Notes: a model not told the origin generated them from the letters alone. A stretch of 64,000 nucleotides of DNA from Cristatella mucedo (GCA_009760855.2 WPIO01000022.1:3359001-3423000); one strand, 5' to 3'; shown: positions 30,216-41,297, counted from the first letter of the stretch. Program-made: numbers and translations.

Positions 30216-30231
30216 TTCGGCAGCCGCTGAC

Positions 30232-30335
30232 CTGGGCGCCGGCGCCACTGTCCGTCGGAGCTGAGCCGAATGCACCCGCCAGCTCCTTTAGACTTATCAC
30301 GCCGTCCTCGTTCGTATCGAGCTTGCTGAAAAGTT
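30232..30335 (-). CDS. EF-hand exon fragment
   Basis: The minus strand reads ELFSKLDTNEDGVISLKELA followed by GAFGS. The loop D-T-N-E-D-G-V-I-S-L-K-E has all canonical EF-hand calcium ligands (D1, N3, D5, S9, E12). The donor-like CAG|gtcagc ends the exon and a TATAAAG boundary starts it. The frame also continues upstream through KDKKSYYK. Similar hands occur in mitochondrial SCaMC carriers and calmodulin-like proteins, so the parent gene is undetermined. It abuts the duplicated block starting at 30335 and is not repeated in the second copy. It may be a stranded exon. Confidence 0.5.
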
Positions 30336-31588
30336 CTTTATAATACGACTTTTTGTCTTTGGTCAGTGCCACGGCTATTCGATGGAAGGGGTAGCCGAGA
30401 GACAACCGGCCCCGGCTGCAAGGTCAAGCGGGCAGGGCGCTGTAGTTTCTTTCTAACCAGGTCAAGAATAGGCGTTTCTCAGAGCGTCCCGACCCCGCTG
30501 CTGGCGAGGTCACGATGAGGTTCGACGGGCTGGCGGCGATTTTTAGATTCGACCAGAAGACAGTGCCCTGAATGACCTCGATTAAGGAATAGTGAGCCGC
30601 CGGCACTCTAAATCGGCTAGTAGTATCGGCAATGGCTGGAGACTATTATGCCGGGCTCTGGAGTTATTATTATTAGGAGCCTCTTGCGTCAATACATGGC
30701 TTGGACAGCGATTGTAGAACAGTTATTCTTAACCGACGATTACTTGAGACTTACATGCCCGTCGGATGGCGGCAGTTGCGTCACTCTCGCGCCGTCTTGC
30801 ATGCTGACCCCATGCATGTTACCCCTACCATGTTATTCGTGTTGTTTATCAAGCATGATACAACTCTCCATTCGATCGTGTTTCTTTTGCATCAAATGTA
30901 AAGCGCCTAAAAAGAGATTGAGTTCAGAGAGGGCGCTTTATCAAGTGCATTATTATTAGTATTATTATCATTATTGCTGACTTGTACTGGCTCCCAATTA
31001 GCGAAATCCCAAAGCAGCCCATTGACTTCAAAGTTCTGTCCCTCTTTTAGGTCCTTTAATTCTCTGGCTCCAGTCTACTTATCAGAACTACTCCCCACCA
31101 GGCTATGCATCGTGAGACCCGCTTTTCTGAGTCCAATCGCATAATAATAATAATAATAATAATTCACTTGATAAAGCGCCCTCAGAGAACTCAACCACTC
31201 TCTAGGCGCTTTACATTTGCTGCAAAGTGAAATGCAATTGAATGGTAAGTAAAATCATGCTTGAAAAACAAACAAAATGAATAATATGGTTAGGGGTGAC
31301 ATGCACAGGGTCAGCATGCAAATGTGGTTAGTGGCAGCATGCACAGTGTCAGCACGCATAAGCACATCAAGGACGAATCACAGGGACCCGCTAAATGCTG
31401 TCCTAAATAGGTGTGTTTTCAGGTTCCTTTTAAATGTGGTCAGGTCGGGGGATGTTCTGACGCAGGTCGGGAGGGAGTTCCAGGCTGTGGGAGCATAGCT
31501 ACACCTCGTACGAACCTGCATTCTTTGGAGACCGGTTCTTAGCTCATATGCTCTCCAAAGCCTGTAACTCACTCCCTACTGACGTCAC
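30335..31588. repeat. 1.25-kb duplicated segment, copy 1
   Basis: Starts TCTTTATAATACGACTTTTT and ends CTACTGACGTCAC. It is near-identical to 39905-41152; differences seen are (ATT)-type unit number and a few substitutions (e.g. CACATC/CATATC). It contains a 60-codon open minus frame (30424-30606) of unknown nature, a short + LINE 3' end (30780-30965), and a + LINE fragment interrupted by a minus LINE fragment. The nested insertion predates the duplication. Confidence 0.95.
31139..31493 (-). mobile_element. LINE 3' fragment nested inside an older LINE
   Basis: (AATAATA)n, then the inverted 3' stem-loop and the C-terminal RT segment (APTAWNSLPTCVRTSPDLTT on the minus strand). On either side a + strand LINE runs from ...FSESNR to TPRTNLHSLE without loss, and GCATA occurs at both edges, consistent with a short target-site duplication. 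Confidence 0.8.
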
Positions 31589-31890
31589 AACACCCCGACT
31601 TGACAATTAAAGAGAAGCTAGAAACGTACCCATTTATCACAGCATTTATTGGGTCCGAGTGACTCGTCCTTTGCGTGCTTACGTGTGGTGACACTGTCCA
31701 TGCTGCTGCTAACAATATTTGCGTGCTGACCTGGTGCGTGTCACCTCTAACCAAGTTATGCTTGTTGACATCGTGCATGCTACCGCTGACCATATGATCG
31801 TGCTTCCTTTAGAACATATGTAAAGTGCCTAGAAAGAGATAAAGTTCTCTCAGGTTGCCAAACATATGCATTATTACTATTGCAGTCACT
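31494..31890 (+). repeat. LINE 3' part (host of the nested insertion)
   Basis: Continues the interrupted RT C-terminus (RTNLHS...SLQSL-like, SLPTDVTTPRLDN), then a 3' UTR with repeated GCGTGCTGAC/CATGCTACCGCTGACC and a decayed stem-loop AAAGTGCCTAGAAAGAGATA. The tail is AT-rich rather than pure (ATT)n. Confidence 0.65.
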
Positions 31891-32059
31891 TTCCCCCATG
31901 CTTTCGAGCTTGCTCTGTCCCGACCCCATAACATAAAAAGCGCTTCACGAGAAGGGTACAATCGCGTAATGCCGAGACTTTTATATTTGAAGAGTTGTTT
32001 ATGCACCAGGTCACCAGATACGTTGGTGCAAACTTTGAGATTCACGCACGATTGAGGCT

Positions 32060-32870
32060 AAGCAAGAATATCGTAATTTCTACCGAAGATTTTATTTTAT
32101 TTCTGCTAGTAGAATACCTAATTCTCACTGCCTAGACCTTATCGCTTCTCAGCTTATATGCACGAAAAGCCAGCTAAAAGTGTTCTGTTGCACTGTTGTC
32201 TAGAAATGCCTCGATTGTTGCTAATTTTTGGTTCAAACAATTTCTAAAACCTCCATGCATTCACAACATATTTTTCAGTAGCCGGTACTTCAGATACTCC
32301 AAGATACCTTCAAGAGCGATGTCGTCCTGTTTTTGTTTCCAAAAGAGCGGTCCCTGTAGATTGGATTGAGCAGCTTCGCGACTGCGATCTTGTTCTTACA
32401 GGGACTAAATCGCAGCTCTGCAGGTCCCTCCCTGCCTGTGCTTAGGGGAAAGAGAGTGAGGTATCAGCTGGCACTTGACTACAAAGCAGACCAGTGGCTG
32501 CTTTCAGGATTCACTCATTAGTTCTGTCTTTGCCCTTCACGCCCTTGGCGGAGCTCACATTAGTGCACTTTGAGATGTGGGAGTGGGGAACAACTTCATG
32601 CTGACAAGCAAATCCAACTGAAATATCTTGGAGGAGTGACACCATCAGGATCTAGCGTGTGAGTTGATACTTCATGCTTTCTTTCTGGACTTGTTGACGG
32701 AGGAGGAGGAGCACAAGGAGATCAAAGCAACACTCCCTGGCTTTTGCAAACAACTACAATTTCCATGCGAGTTTGTTTGCATGCAATGCATGATCATTAC
32801 ATACGATGCAGTGGTCAATGCATTGTCGGCACTTGTCTGAGGCCTAAGTTGCAGACGCCTTTGCTAATTA
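32060..32870. other. no gene identified
   Basis: Mixed-composition DNA with a (GGA)-type run near 32700 and a CTCTGCAGGTCCCTCCCTGC segment resembling second-family LINE debris. No coding or RNA feature could be supported. Confidence 0.4.
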
Positions 32871-33046
32871 CATATATAAATATATATATTTATATATTTG
32901 TTTCAATTCATTCGTATACTCCCGAAGAGAACCTGATCTGTGTTCAGACGCTTCACATATGCCTCAGGGCTCGAGCCCACGACTTCGGCCGTACCTTGGT
33001 CAGAGCGAGCGCCTTAACCACTGGGCCAAACTAGCAAGCCCATGAA
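32871..33046 (-). repeat. tRNA-derived SINE, family B with LINE-like tail
   Basis: On the minus strand: A box TGGCCCAGTGGTTAAGGCG, B box GGCTCGAGCCC, then TGTGAAGCGTCTGAACACAG, GTTCTCTTCGGGAGTATACG and an AT-repeat end. The tail parallels the LINE 3' stem-loop (TGTAAAGCGCCTAGAAAGAG ... GTTCTCTGAGGGCGC). Confidence 0.75.
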
Positions 33047-33419
33047 CTAAGGCCACAGTGGTAATGCGGGTTTCTTAAATGATTAGTGGTATGTTTAATA
33101 AATACACCCCATGCTGTGTAATAATACCATAGTCATAATCGTCTCGGCTGTTCTTTTGGCGAAAACAGTTGAACGGTTCAGCCGACCAATAGCCAGGATT
33201 TTTTTTAAGGCGGATCTAAATCTTTACCTTGAGTGGACATGACCGGAAGCCAGTGGTGTTAAAAGTTTAGTTTTGTTTCGTCGCCTGCTAGCGTATCAAG
33301 CCGAGAGAGCAAGCGTTTTTTTCTAATAGTCCAATCTTACTTGAATTAACTGAGTAGCTAGGTATATTTAAATTTAAAATCTCAAAATTTTTCTATTCAA
33401 TCTAAACTCAAAATAAGGA

Positions 33420-33560
33420 GATAATAATAAAAATAATGCATTTTTTATAGCGCCCTCGGAAAACTCAATCTCTTTTAGGCACTTTACATTTGCTGTAAAG
33501 GAAGCATGATCGAATGTTTATTGATAGCAGGCTCAATCATAACAAGCGTAACATAGTTAG
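33420..33560 (-). repeat. LINE 3' end
   Basis: AATAATAAAAATAATGCATT followed by AGCGCCCTCGGAAAACTCAA and TCTTTTAGGCACTTTACATT is the inverted 3' stem-loop and tail. About 60 bp of 3' UTR follows (CAGGCTCAATCAT region). Confidence 0.75.
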
Positions 33561-34385
33561 AGGTAACGACACTGGCCTGCAGATGACATCGTTTTGCCAG
33601 TTATTTTCAACCTATTAGGCGATTCAAGTAGACCTGGTATGCTCTTTTAGAATCTGTAATTCGTTTTAGCCCAGCACGTCAGGATTTGTAAGTGCATTTT
33701 CATTTTACAACACTTTCACATGCAATACATGCAGTTTTTACGATCGTTTAATAACAACATCATGTAAGGTTATATACAATAAGTATGGTTATGTACTGAA
33801 GTCCATTTAGTCACATGCCTTTAAGCTGCTTCCTCCTTGACTTTCTGTGCGACGCTCAGCCGCTGGAGGCGCTTCAGGCTCCAGCTCAGCAATCGGCCAT
33901 CATGCTTTTGTTCAAGGACGTTTGCTGGCATAGCATGCCTAGCAAAACGTATCAAACCACAATTATTTAAGAACTTCTACTCTGGTTTAAAAGCAGAGCT
34001 GAACTCGAGTTCAAAATTTCACGTTGATCCGTAAAGTATTGGTCGATTTGTATAATTTACAAAGTACAATACCTGCAAATGAAGCTGCTTCGAAATCAGA
34101 CGAATGTACGTCAACAAACTGCAAACATCTATGTCGATGTATCAAGTTTCAACAAATTGGGATACAGTCGTATATGATAGATTGGTAAATTTTGCATTTG
34201 CAGATATGCTGCTTCTGGTTTACTTCCGTTTTATATCGTGTTTGCATACTCGTTTTTCAATGCTTTCTATTATGCGGAAGCCGTCAAAGCTTCAGATCCC
34301 ATTTCTAACGTGCTTGACTTTTGAAAGGTATTCTAAACAGGCACGAACAATACAGCTTTAAGTCAGCTTTGATAAGCAAATTTGA
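33561..34385. other. no gene identified
   Basis: AT-rich DNA with short frames only. Confidence 0.4.
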
Positions 34386-34745
34386 TAAGCAATTTGCTCC
34401 CAAAGCCTGGAACTCCCTCCCGACTTACGTCAGAACATCCCCTGACTTGACCACATTTAAAAGGAACATAAAAACATACCTATTTAGGACAGCATTTAGT
34501 GGGTCCCTGTGATTCGTCCTTCATTTGCTTATGGGTGCTGACACTGTGCATGCTGCCACTAACCACACTTGCATGCTGACCCTGCGCATGTCACCCCTAA
34601 CCACGTTGTTCATGTTGTTTATCAAGCATGATATTACTCACGATTCAATCGCGTTTCCCTTTGCAGCAAATGTAAAGCCCCTGGGAAGAGATCGAGTTCT
34701 CTGAGGGGGCTTTATCAAGTGCATTATTATTATGATTATTGTAAG
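34386..34745 (+). mobile_element. 5'-truncated LINE 3' end
   Basis: Begins in the RT C-terminus (APKAWNSLPTYVRTSPDLTT), then the 3' UTR with CATGCTGACCCTGCGCATGT, stem-loop and (ATT)n tail. TAAGCAA/TAAGCAG at the two edges may be a target-site duplication. Confidence 0.88.
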
Positions 34746-35916
34746 CAGGTTTTGCTCGCGTCACACAGGATCCATGCAGACTTAATTATGTCGGCTCAAA
34801 TTGTGGGCTTGCTGCACTGCCTTAGCTCTAAAAGAGAAGCAATGAAATGCAAACGGTCTTTAGGGATGTTAATGCAACTGATCTCGTTCATCAGAACAGG
34901 TATAAAACCAAGTAACAATAGCAGGTACTTGAGAAATAGTTCTTCCTCGTTTTTCTCTCGATGCCTGCGGCATCCATGCACAGCTCAAGTCGTGGGATCG
35001 GCTGGGCGGAGATATAGCCGGCTATTACAACTATCGCTCAGGTCGAGGGTGTCGAACCTTGTCTCCACGCTGACAAAGGGTATTGCCCCTTCACACCCTG
35101 GCCAAACATGCCCCTGGGGACGAAGATGATGCAGTTAAATCCAACATACAGCACAAGTCCCACCGGCAACTGTTTTACCTATGCCATTTTGTTATGTTAT
35201 ATGTGGCAGAATGTAGGCAAGAACATCAGCCGTGGAGCACAGAAGTATATATTTAACGAGCAGATAATACTACATCAACTCGGCAGTGACTACAACAACG
35301 CCTGGTCATGGTAAGAGCTTCGCCGCAAGAGATCAACTCGGTACTGGCAAGCTGCGGTCTCGCGGAAGAAATGCCAGGCTCTTCCCCCTATAAACGGTAG
35401 GAGAGTAGCGACAGAGTACAAATAAAAGGACCAAGAAAAGCATCTGGATGAGCAAATGCACTTCGCGAATGCGAGAATTCCATACAGCTGGTGAAAAATA
35501 AGCACCGTGCAGACCTCTTCGGATAAAAAACAAGTGTCGCTGTACAAAACTGTGCAGTTGACCAGATAGGAAAGCTGAAGAGCGGACGAGAGGAGCGGAC
35601 CAAATTGGCCACAGTCTTCGGCATAGAGAAGCTGCTACGGAGGAGACGGGCATTGTCATTGCAAATCGGGCCTGACGGCTTGTTTCCAGGCTAGCAGAGT
35701 ACGTGCGTTGGTGAACGAAATGACCAGCTCCGACAACATGGCTGAAAATATGCAGATACTAGGGTCGACATAAAATACGAAACGACATTCACTAAAGCCA
35801 ACTTCTTTCCTACTAATCCCTGTACTATCTTGGAAAGCCACAGGCAGTGGCATGCCAGCGTGTTTTTCAAACTGTCCTTGCGTCGACGTGTCCGAAATCG
35901 GTAAGGATAGCAACAG
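34746..35916. other. no gene identified
   Basis: Several minus-strand frames of 60-108 codons overlap at 35290-35920, but none has a recognisable domain and they lie in different frames of the same DNA. A decayed retroelement is possible but unsupported. Confidence 0.3.
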
Positions 35917-36105
35917 TTCAATCAGGCTTCTTCCTCTGAGCTAGCCTCCTCAGTGTTGGAAGCCAGATCAGGAGCACGGTCGGATTCAGCTTTTGCCTGT
36001 GCAGATCCAGCCACACGATCACAGGTGCTGCAGAAAGAAATCGCTGCAGTAAGGAAACCGGAATTGGACGCACTGCCAGGCGAATTGAGCAAGCGACTAG
36101 TCTAA
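35917..36105 (+). CDS. possible terminal exon of an unknown gene
   Basis: After a possible acceptor (ggatagcaacag) a + frame reads NQASSSELASSVLEARSGAR, later TRSQVLQKEIAAVRKPELDA and LPGELSKRLV, then TAA. The Ala/Ser/Leu/Glu composition and heptad-like spacing suggest a short coiled coil. No upstream exon was identified, and the minus strand is also open here. Treat as a hypothesis. Confidence 0.2.
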   Translation, partial: FNQASSSELASSVLEARSGARSDSAFACADPATRSQVLQKEIAAVRKPELDALPGELSKRLV

Positions 36106-37950
36106 GAGGCGTGGGCGCGAGTCGACGCGAGCAGCAAAGATGCATGGGGGACAACAGTTCTATTCGCGGCTCTAGATAGGCTCTTAATCAAAAAGGGTAA
36201 AAAAGGCATTTCTGACGCCAAGTGAGCTTTTTAAGGCCGTGAACGCACTGGAAATATCTAAACGCATCTCGATGCGTAGACGTATTCCATATACAGGACT
36301 TTGCAATAGTTATTTTTGAAACTGTCTCTACCAAGGAACTGAGACGTGCCGTTTGGCCTTCACGTCATCATATCGGCTGAATTCAGTTACTTCCTCTAAA
36401 AGTAAAGTAAAGATTGGCTGATTAGAGATTTCTATCCAGCTTGCAACGGCAGTGAAGTATTGCCTTATGCACAACTCGAATCCAATCCAAGAGTCATGAC
36501 GTGGAAGCATCTTACTCTAGGCCAATACCCAGAGGGACTGATGCTCATCTGCATAACTGATACACAGGGCATTCGAATGGTGTGGTGTATTACCTACGAT
36601 GTGTATTTAATTTTTTCAAAAAAGCCTCTGCAACTTGTCATCGTAAGGCTTTTACTTGAACGCGGTCTGCCTTATGGGTAGGTCAAGGTTTCGTAAGCGT
36701 GAGGAGTGGACGCATAATGCTCGCAGTACCCATGGTGACGATCCTATGAAACCCGGTAGCCTACCTGTAAGGTAGCTTGGTCTCGTAGAAGTAAAGTAAT
36801 ATGACACCAGCTCTGGGGCAGTTCTAACACTTGCGTGGCAACCCGCAGCAACTAAGTAAGCGCTGCGATTTTACAGTAGTTAGTAATAAGAAGCATCATA
36901 GCTGCAGTATTATCGTGTCTCTTTTGAAACCGCAAAAGCTTTTTTTCAGTATTCACGCTTGGCCTCACGGGGAATGCTGCTGCCGCCGCTATAAGCGATT
37001 TCTATTTGATTGATGTCATCCCTCGGCAATTGACTATGCTATGTTTGCACTGCTACAGGCTGCTGCTGTGCAGGCCCGAACCTCCAACCGAACCCCGAAC
37101 CTCGAACTTAACGTTAACTGCAGGTAACGCAACTGACCAGAATGGGCATAACTCCCAGTGCTAAGCACATACAGCAAGCTCGAGAAACTACGAGCTTCTT
37201 TGCACAGCACGCTTACATGTAAGCTTCGTATCCGATGAGACTGGTTAATCGATTTCCGAACGGCATTAATCAGAACTTCACAAGCACGTAGGAAGCGTGT
37301 AGCCCAAAGCACCGACCGTCTGCATTTTTAGGTTTTACTTGTATGAAGACAGAGTTCCAGTTTTGGCGTTTAAAGAGTCTCAAGTCAGCCACCAGAATCA
37401 AATTCCAAGATATTTTCAAGCATTGGAAAAACTAGTCCTATGTCTGGAGCATATACGATAATTGGCTCGGAATCTCATGATTTTTAATGACGCTTTATCT
37501 TTACGATTAAATATTTTCACATAAATGGCGTACTGCCTCAATTGCGAAGCCTCATGAGCACATCTCTTAAAAAAACCTATATTGGCAGCCTCGGCTACGT
37601 GGGCTGGCTGGGGACATTGGTGCTGCTTGGTGGGAGGCGGCACCCTTGCAGTCAACAGTATCCTTGCCGGCCCCCTCCCCGACATGATCAGCATCTTTTT
37701 CCAGCAACTCGGCCCATCCAGCCGCTCTGAAATAAATCTAGCACAGCCGGTCGGTGCTAGTAGTAGCACACACTCCCACGGCTGCGGTAACCTTGAAATC
37801 GTTGCACTCGCCGCGTCGCTCTACCTCTTGTCGAATGTCTGCTGCAGAAGGCATTTTGCAGATGCGGCGCCCAACCGCACCGCAATCGAGCGGCGGTCAG
37901 AACTGCCGCCACGCTGCAGCATTCCTTTGTTTGCTTAGCGTCCGCCTTAA
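36106..37950. other. no gene identified
   Basis: No recognisable coding, RNA or repeat signature. A minus frame at 37416-37769 is open but has no domain I recognise. Confidence 0.35.
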
Positions 37951-37961
37951 TTATCGCCACC

Positions 37962-38122
37962 ATGGCCGTTCAGCCAAGGGATGCGATTTCCTCGACGGCG
38001 TACGTGCGCGGCCAGCGGAGACATTTCGGCGAAGCGGCACTGCACGCGCCGCACAAGCGGCGGCCGACGGCGCTGGGCAGCCTCTTCCGGCTCGGCCGAT
38101 TTTCGGCTCTCGGGCGCCGCCG
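37962..38122 (+). CDS. candidate first coding exon in a CpG-rich island
   Basis: The ATG at 37962 has an optimal Kozak context (CGCCACCATGG). The frame reads MAVQPRDAISSTAYVRGQRR, HFGEAALHAPHKRRPTALGS, LFRLGRFSALGRR and meets a good donor (CCGCCG|gtgagc) just before the in-frame stop, leaving two bases. It is Arg-rich, could be a mitochondrial-type or disordered leader, and matches no family I know. No second exon was identified with confidence. Confidence 0.35.
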
Positions 38123-38226
38123 GTGAGCGTCAGAATAGAAAAATGGCCAAGCTGAGGCAGTGGCTGCGACAGCTCTATGTTTGCTCTCGCCCCTCGCAGC
38201 CGACCGCAGTCGTTGCAACGGGAGCC

Positions 38227-38420
38227 GTGATGGCGCACTAGGTAAGGCGGTTGCTTTTCACGACCTCGGTCCCGAGGTCGCGGGCTCAATTCCTGCGGTG
38301 GGTGGGCGATCCTTAATCGCCACTGCAAGCGGCGGCGATAGCCGTCAAGGCTCTTCTGTCGCTACACAAAAAGCGGCCGTTAAATCGGCTCGTATTTATT
38401 TTTACTATTATTTATTATTA
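38227..38420 (+). repeat. tRNA-derived SINE, family A
   Basis: GTGATGGCGCACTAGGTAAG (A box), the CGACCTCGG/CCGAGGTCG hairpin, B box GGCTCAATTCC, body GATAGCCGTCAAGGCTCTTC, tail GCGGCCGTTAAATCGGCTCG followed by an AT-rich end. It is inserted in the CpG-rich island downstream of the candidate first exon. Confidence 0.85.
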
Positions 38421-38426
38421 GCCGCG

Positions 38427-38482
38427 CGCCGTTGCGCGTCCGCTTCCGTTGCGACGGCAACGGAAGCGGACGCGCAACGGCG
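38427..38482. repeat. perfect 26-bp inverted repeat (hairpin)
   Basis: Arms 38427-38452 and 38457-38482 are exact reverse complements with a 4-base GACG loop. The arms are very GC-rich and begin six bases after the SINE tail. Confidence 0.95.
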
Positions 38483-39589
38483 AGAAGCGCCGAACCCGCG
38501 CGCTGCACTGTCGTCAGTGCGGCGAGAAGGAAGCGGCGCAAAGTCGTCAAGCGGCAGCGCCGGAAGTGCCGCGGACGCGCGCTCTTCGGAGCGCTCCTTC
38601 GACGCTTCCCCTCCCTCCCTCCTTGGCCCGCCGCATCTCACCCTGAGTGCGCTGAATCCGCAGCTCAAGATGCCCGGCGGTCTCGTTCGGCGGCGCGATC
38701 GACTCGAAGAAGCCCGCCCAAGGTCAAGGGTTGGACGCACACGTCCATTAGCATCGTCGTGCCGGCTGTCGTTGTGCTTCCGACTCAAGTTAACGCGCGA
38801 GTGGCGACGAAAGCTACTCCGCACAAGTGTCTGGCGGTCGAAACGTTGGGCAGCCCGTATCGCGTGCGCACGACGCCGGATCGCTCGCCGAGTCAAAGCT
38901 AAAATGGCGGAGATATTCTGAACTGTGAGTTTAGTGAATTCGCAGGACCCGCTCGGCCAGCGATGCCACTCCCACAATTGAGCGAAGAAACTAAGATTCA
39001 ATTAAAAAGCATTCCGAGTCAGCGCATCCGCAAAGCTCGTCCGAGCGCAGCTTTGCGCCGGTCCGCCGGAAGCTCGAGACGGCCTTGCCAGAGGGTCGGC
39101 TGCAAGGTGCCCTTTTCCCCCACCGCCCAAGCTGAGCCCGAGGGTTGCGCTTCTCGACTTTGTGGCGTGTGGCCATCGACGGCCGTCGGTACCAGACGGC
39201 GCAGCCGCCGGACGAAAGCTGCCGCGGCGTTGGGTTTTCTCTGAACCGCTAGAGGTAGAGTCATTTTCCTACCTCGCGTCTCTTCTGTACGCGCTTATCG
39301 GCAGGGTCCAGGGACCGCTCGGATTTCCAGCGTTGAACAGCGCGCTCCCATTCCCTAAAGTCCGCTCGTACGTTGATGCTGCTCCAGGAGAAAAAGTCTC
39401 AAATATCTCGCTATTGTTGGTCCTGGCTCAGAGCTCTGCAGTGTGTAGGAGAGCAGTTTTGCGCCCTTAGCTCCTGCAAGCGGCCCGGGGCTCGATTTGG
39501 CGGCGCTTGCAGAACAATGTCCGCAAAGCTTCTCCGTAGGCGCTGCGATTCACGCTTGATCATCAATGAATCACAGCGCTTTTTATAAT
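38483..39589. other. CpG-rich region, no assigned gene
   Basis: Open frames up to about 200 codons exist on both strands because stop codons are rare. Arg/Ala/Ser-rich translations (e.g. + strand SSGSAGSAADARSSERSF, LNPQLKMPGG) are compatible with coding or with a CpG island. No domain was recognised. Confidence 0.3.
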
Positions 39590-39690
39590 AGAAATAATAA
39601 TAATAATTATAATGCATTTGATATAGAGCCCTCAGAGAACTCAATCTCGTTCTAGGCACGTTACGTTTGCTGCAAAATGAGCAGGATCGA
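39590..39690 (-). repeat. LINE 3' end
   Basis: (AATAATA)n, ATGCATTTGATATAGAGCCC, TCAATCTCGTTCTAGGCACG: the inverted 3' stem-loop and tail of the LINE family, a short solo end. Confidence 0.75.
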
Positions 39691-39761
39691 ATGGTTGTTC
39701 GGTGGTTTTCTGGTAAACCGAGCTGCTATGGACAATCCTTTCACTATTGGGACGGAGGTGC

Positions 39762-39902
39762 TCGCATGCAGCATTGTTTGCATCGCTTCTGGTGTGTAGT
39801 CCGTTGCGCCACTTGGCCACTGTTTCCACATTGATTGATAGTCAAGCCGTGACAGCACAACTCGCCTCGGGTACTTAGCCATTCTTTTCGGCCTTCTCGT
39901 CT
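39762..39902. repeat. 141-bp direct repeat, left copy
   Basis: Matches 41157-41297 with two mismatches (positions 39766 and within CCACATTGATT). It immediately precedes the second copy of the 1.25-kb block. Confidence 0.92.
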
Positions 39903-41156
39903 CGTCTTTATAATACGACTTTTTGTCTTTGGTCAGTGCCACGGCTATTCGATGGAAGGGGTAGCCGAGAGACAACCGGCCCCGGCTGCAAGGTCAAGCG
40001 GGCAGGGCGCTGTAGTTTCTTTCTAACCAGGTCAAGAATAGGCGTTTCTCAGAGCGTCCCGACCCCGCTGCTGGCGAGGTCACGATGAGGTTCGACGGGC
40101 TGGCGGCGATTTTTAGATTCGACCAGAAGACAGTGCCCTGAATGACCTCGATTAAGGAATAGTGAGCCGCCGGCACTCTAAATCGGCTAGTAGTATCGGC
40201 AATGGCTGGAGACTATTATGCCGGGCTCTGGAGTTATTATTATTAGGAGCCTCTTGCGTCAATACATGGCTTGGACAGCGATTGTAGAACAGTTATTCTT
40301 AACCGACGATTACTTGAGACTTACATGCCCGTCGGATGGCGGCAGTTGCGTCACTCTCGCGCCGTCTTGCATGCTGACCCCATGCATGTTACCCCTACCA
40401 TGTTATTCGTGTTGTTTATCAAGCATGATACAACTCTCCATTCGATCGTGTTTCTTTTGCATCAAATGTAAAGCGCCTAAAAAGAGATTGAGTTCAGAGA
40501 GGGCGCTTTATCAAGTGCATTATTATTAGTATTATCATTATTGCTGACTTGTACTGGCTCCCAATTAGCGAAATCCCAAAGCAGCCCATTGACTTCAAAG
40601 TTCTGTCCCTCTTTTAGGTCCTTTAATTCTCTGGCTCCAGTCTACTTATCAGAACTACTCCCCACCAGGCTATGCATCGTGAGACCCGCTTTTCTGAGTC
40701 CAATCGCATAATAATAATAATAATAATTCACTTGATAAAGCGCCCTCAGAGAACTCAACCTCTCTCTAGGCGCTTTACATTTGCTGCAAAGTGAAATGCA
40801 ATTGAATGGTAAGTAAAATCATGCTTGAAAAACAAACAAAATGAATAATATGGTTAGGGGTGACATGCACAGGGTCAGCATGCAAATGTGGTTAGTGGCA
40901 GCATGCACAGTGTCAGCACGCATAAGCATATCAAGGACGAATAACAGGGACCCGCTAAATGCTGTCCTAAATAGGTGTGTTTTCAGGTTCCTTTTAAATG
41001 TGGTCAGGTCGGGGGATGTTCTGACGCAGGTCGGGAGGGAGTTCCAGGCTGTGGGAGCATAGCTACACCTCGTACGAACCTGCATTCTTTGGAGACCGGT
41101 TCTTAGCTCATATGCTCTCCAAAGCCTGTAACTCACTCCCTACTGACGTCACTACA
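39903..41156. repeat. 1.25-kb duplicated segment, copy 2 (inserted)
   Basis: Positions 39905-41152 match 30335-31588 almost exactly, including the nested minus LINE (about 40709-41062). The block is bracketed by a 141-bp direct repeat, which looks like an unusually long target-site duplication. The EF-hand sequence next to copy 1 was not carried over. Confidence 0.93.
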
Positions 41157-41297
41157 TCGCGTGCAGCATTGTTTGCATCGCTTCTGGTGTGTAGTCCGTT
41201 GCGCCACTTGGCCACTGTTTCCACTTTGATTGATAGTCAAGCCGTGACAGCACAACTCGCCTCGGGTACTTAGCCATTCTTTTCGGCCTTCTCGTCT
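41157..41297. repeat. 141-bp direct repeat, right copy
   Basis: Second copy of the repeat at 39762-39902. On the minus strand both copies read KRMAKYPRRVVLSRLDYQS and WKQWPSGATDYTPEAMQTML without stops. Confidence 0.92.

Noticed and set aside
30341-30356. TAATACGACT, the first ten bases of the phage T7 promoter
   Set aside because: Only a partial match, present in both copies of a duplicated animal segment; coincidence.
37416-37769. A 117-codon minus-strand frame
   Set aside because: No domain, no convincing splice sites, and an overlapping + frame is equally open.
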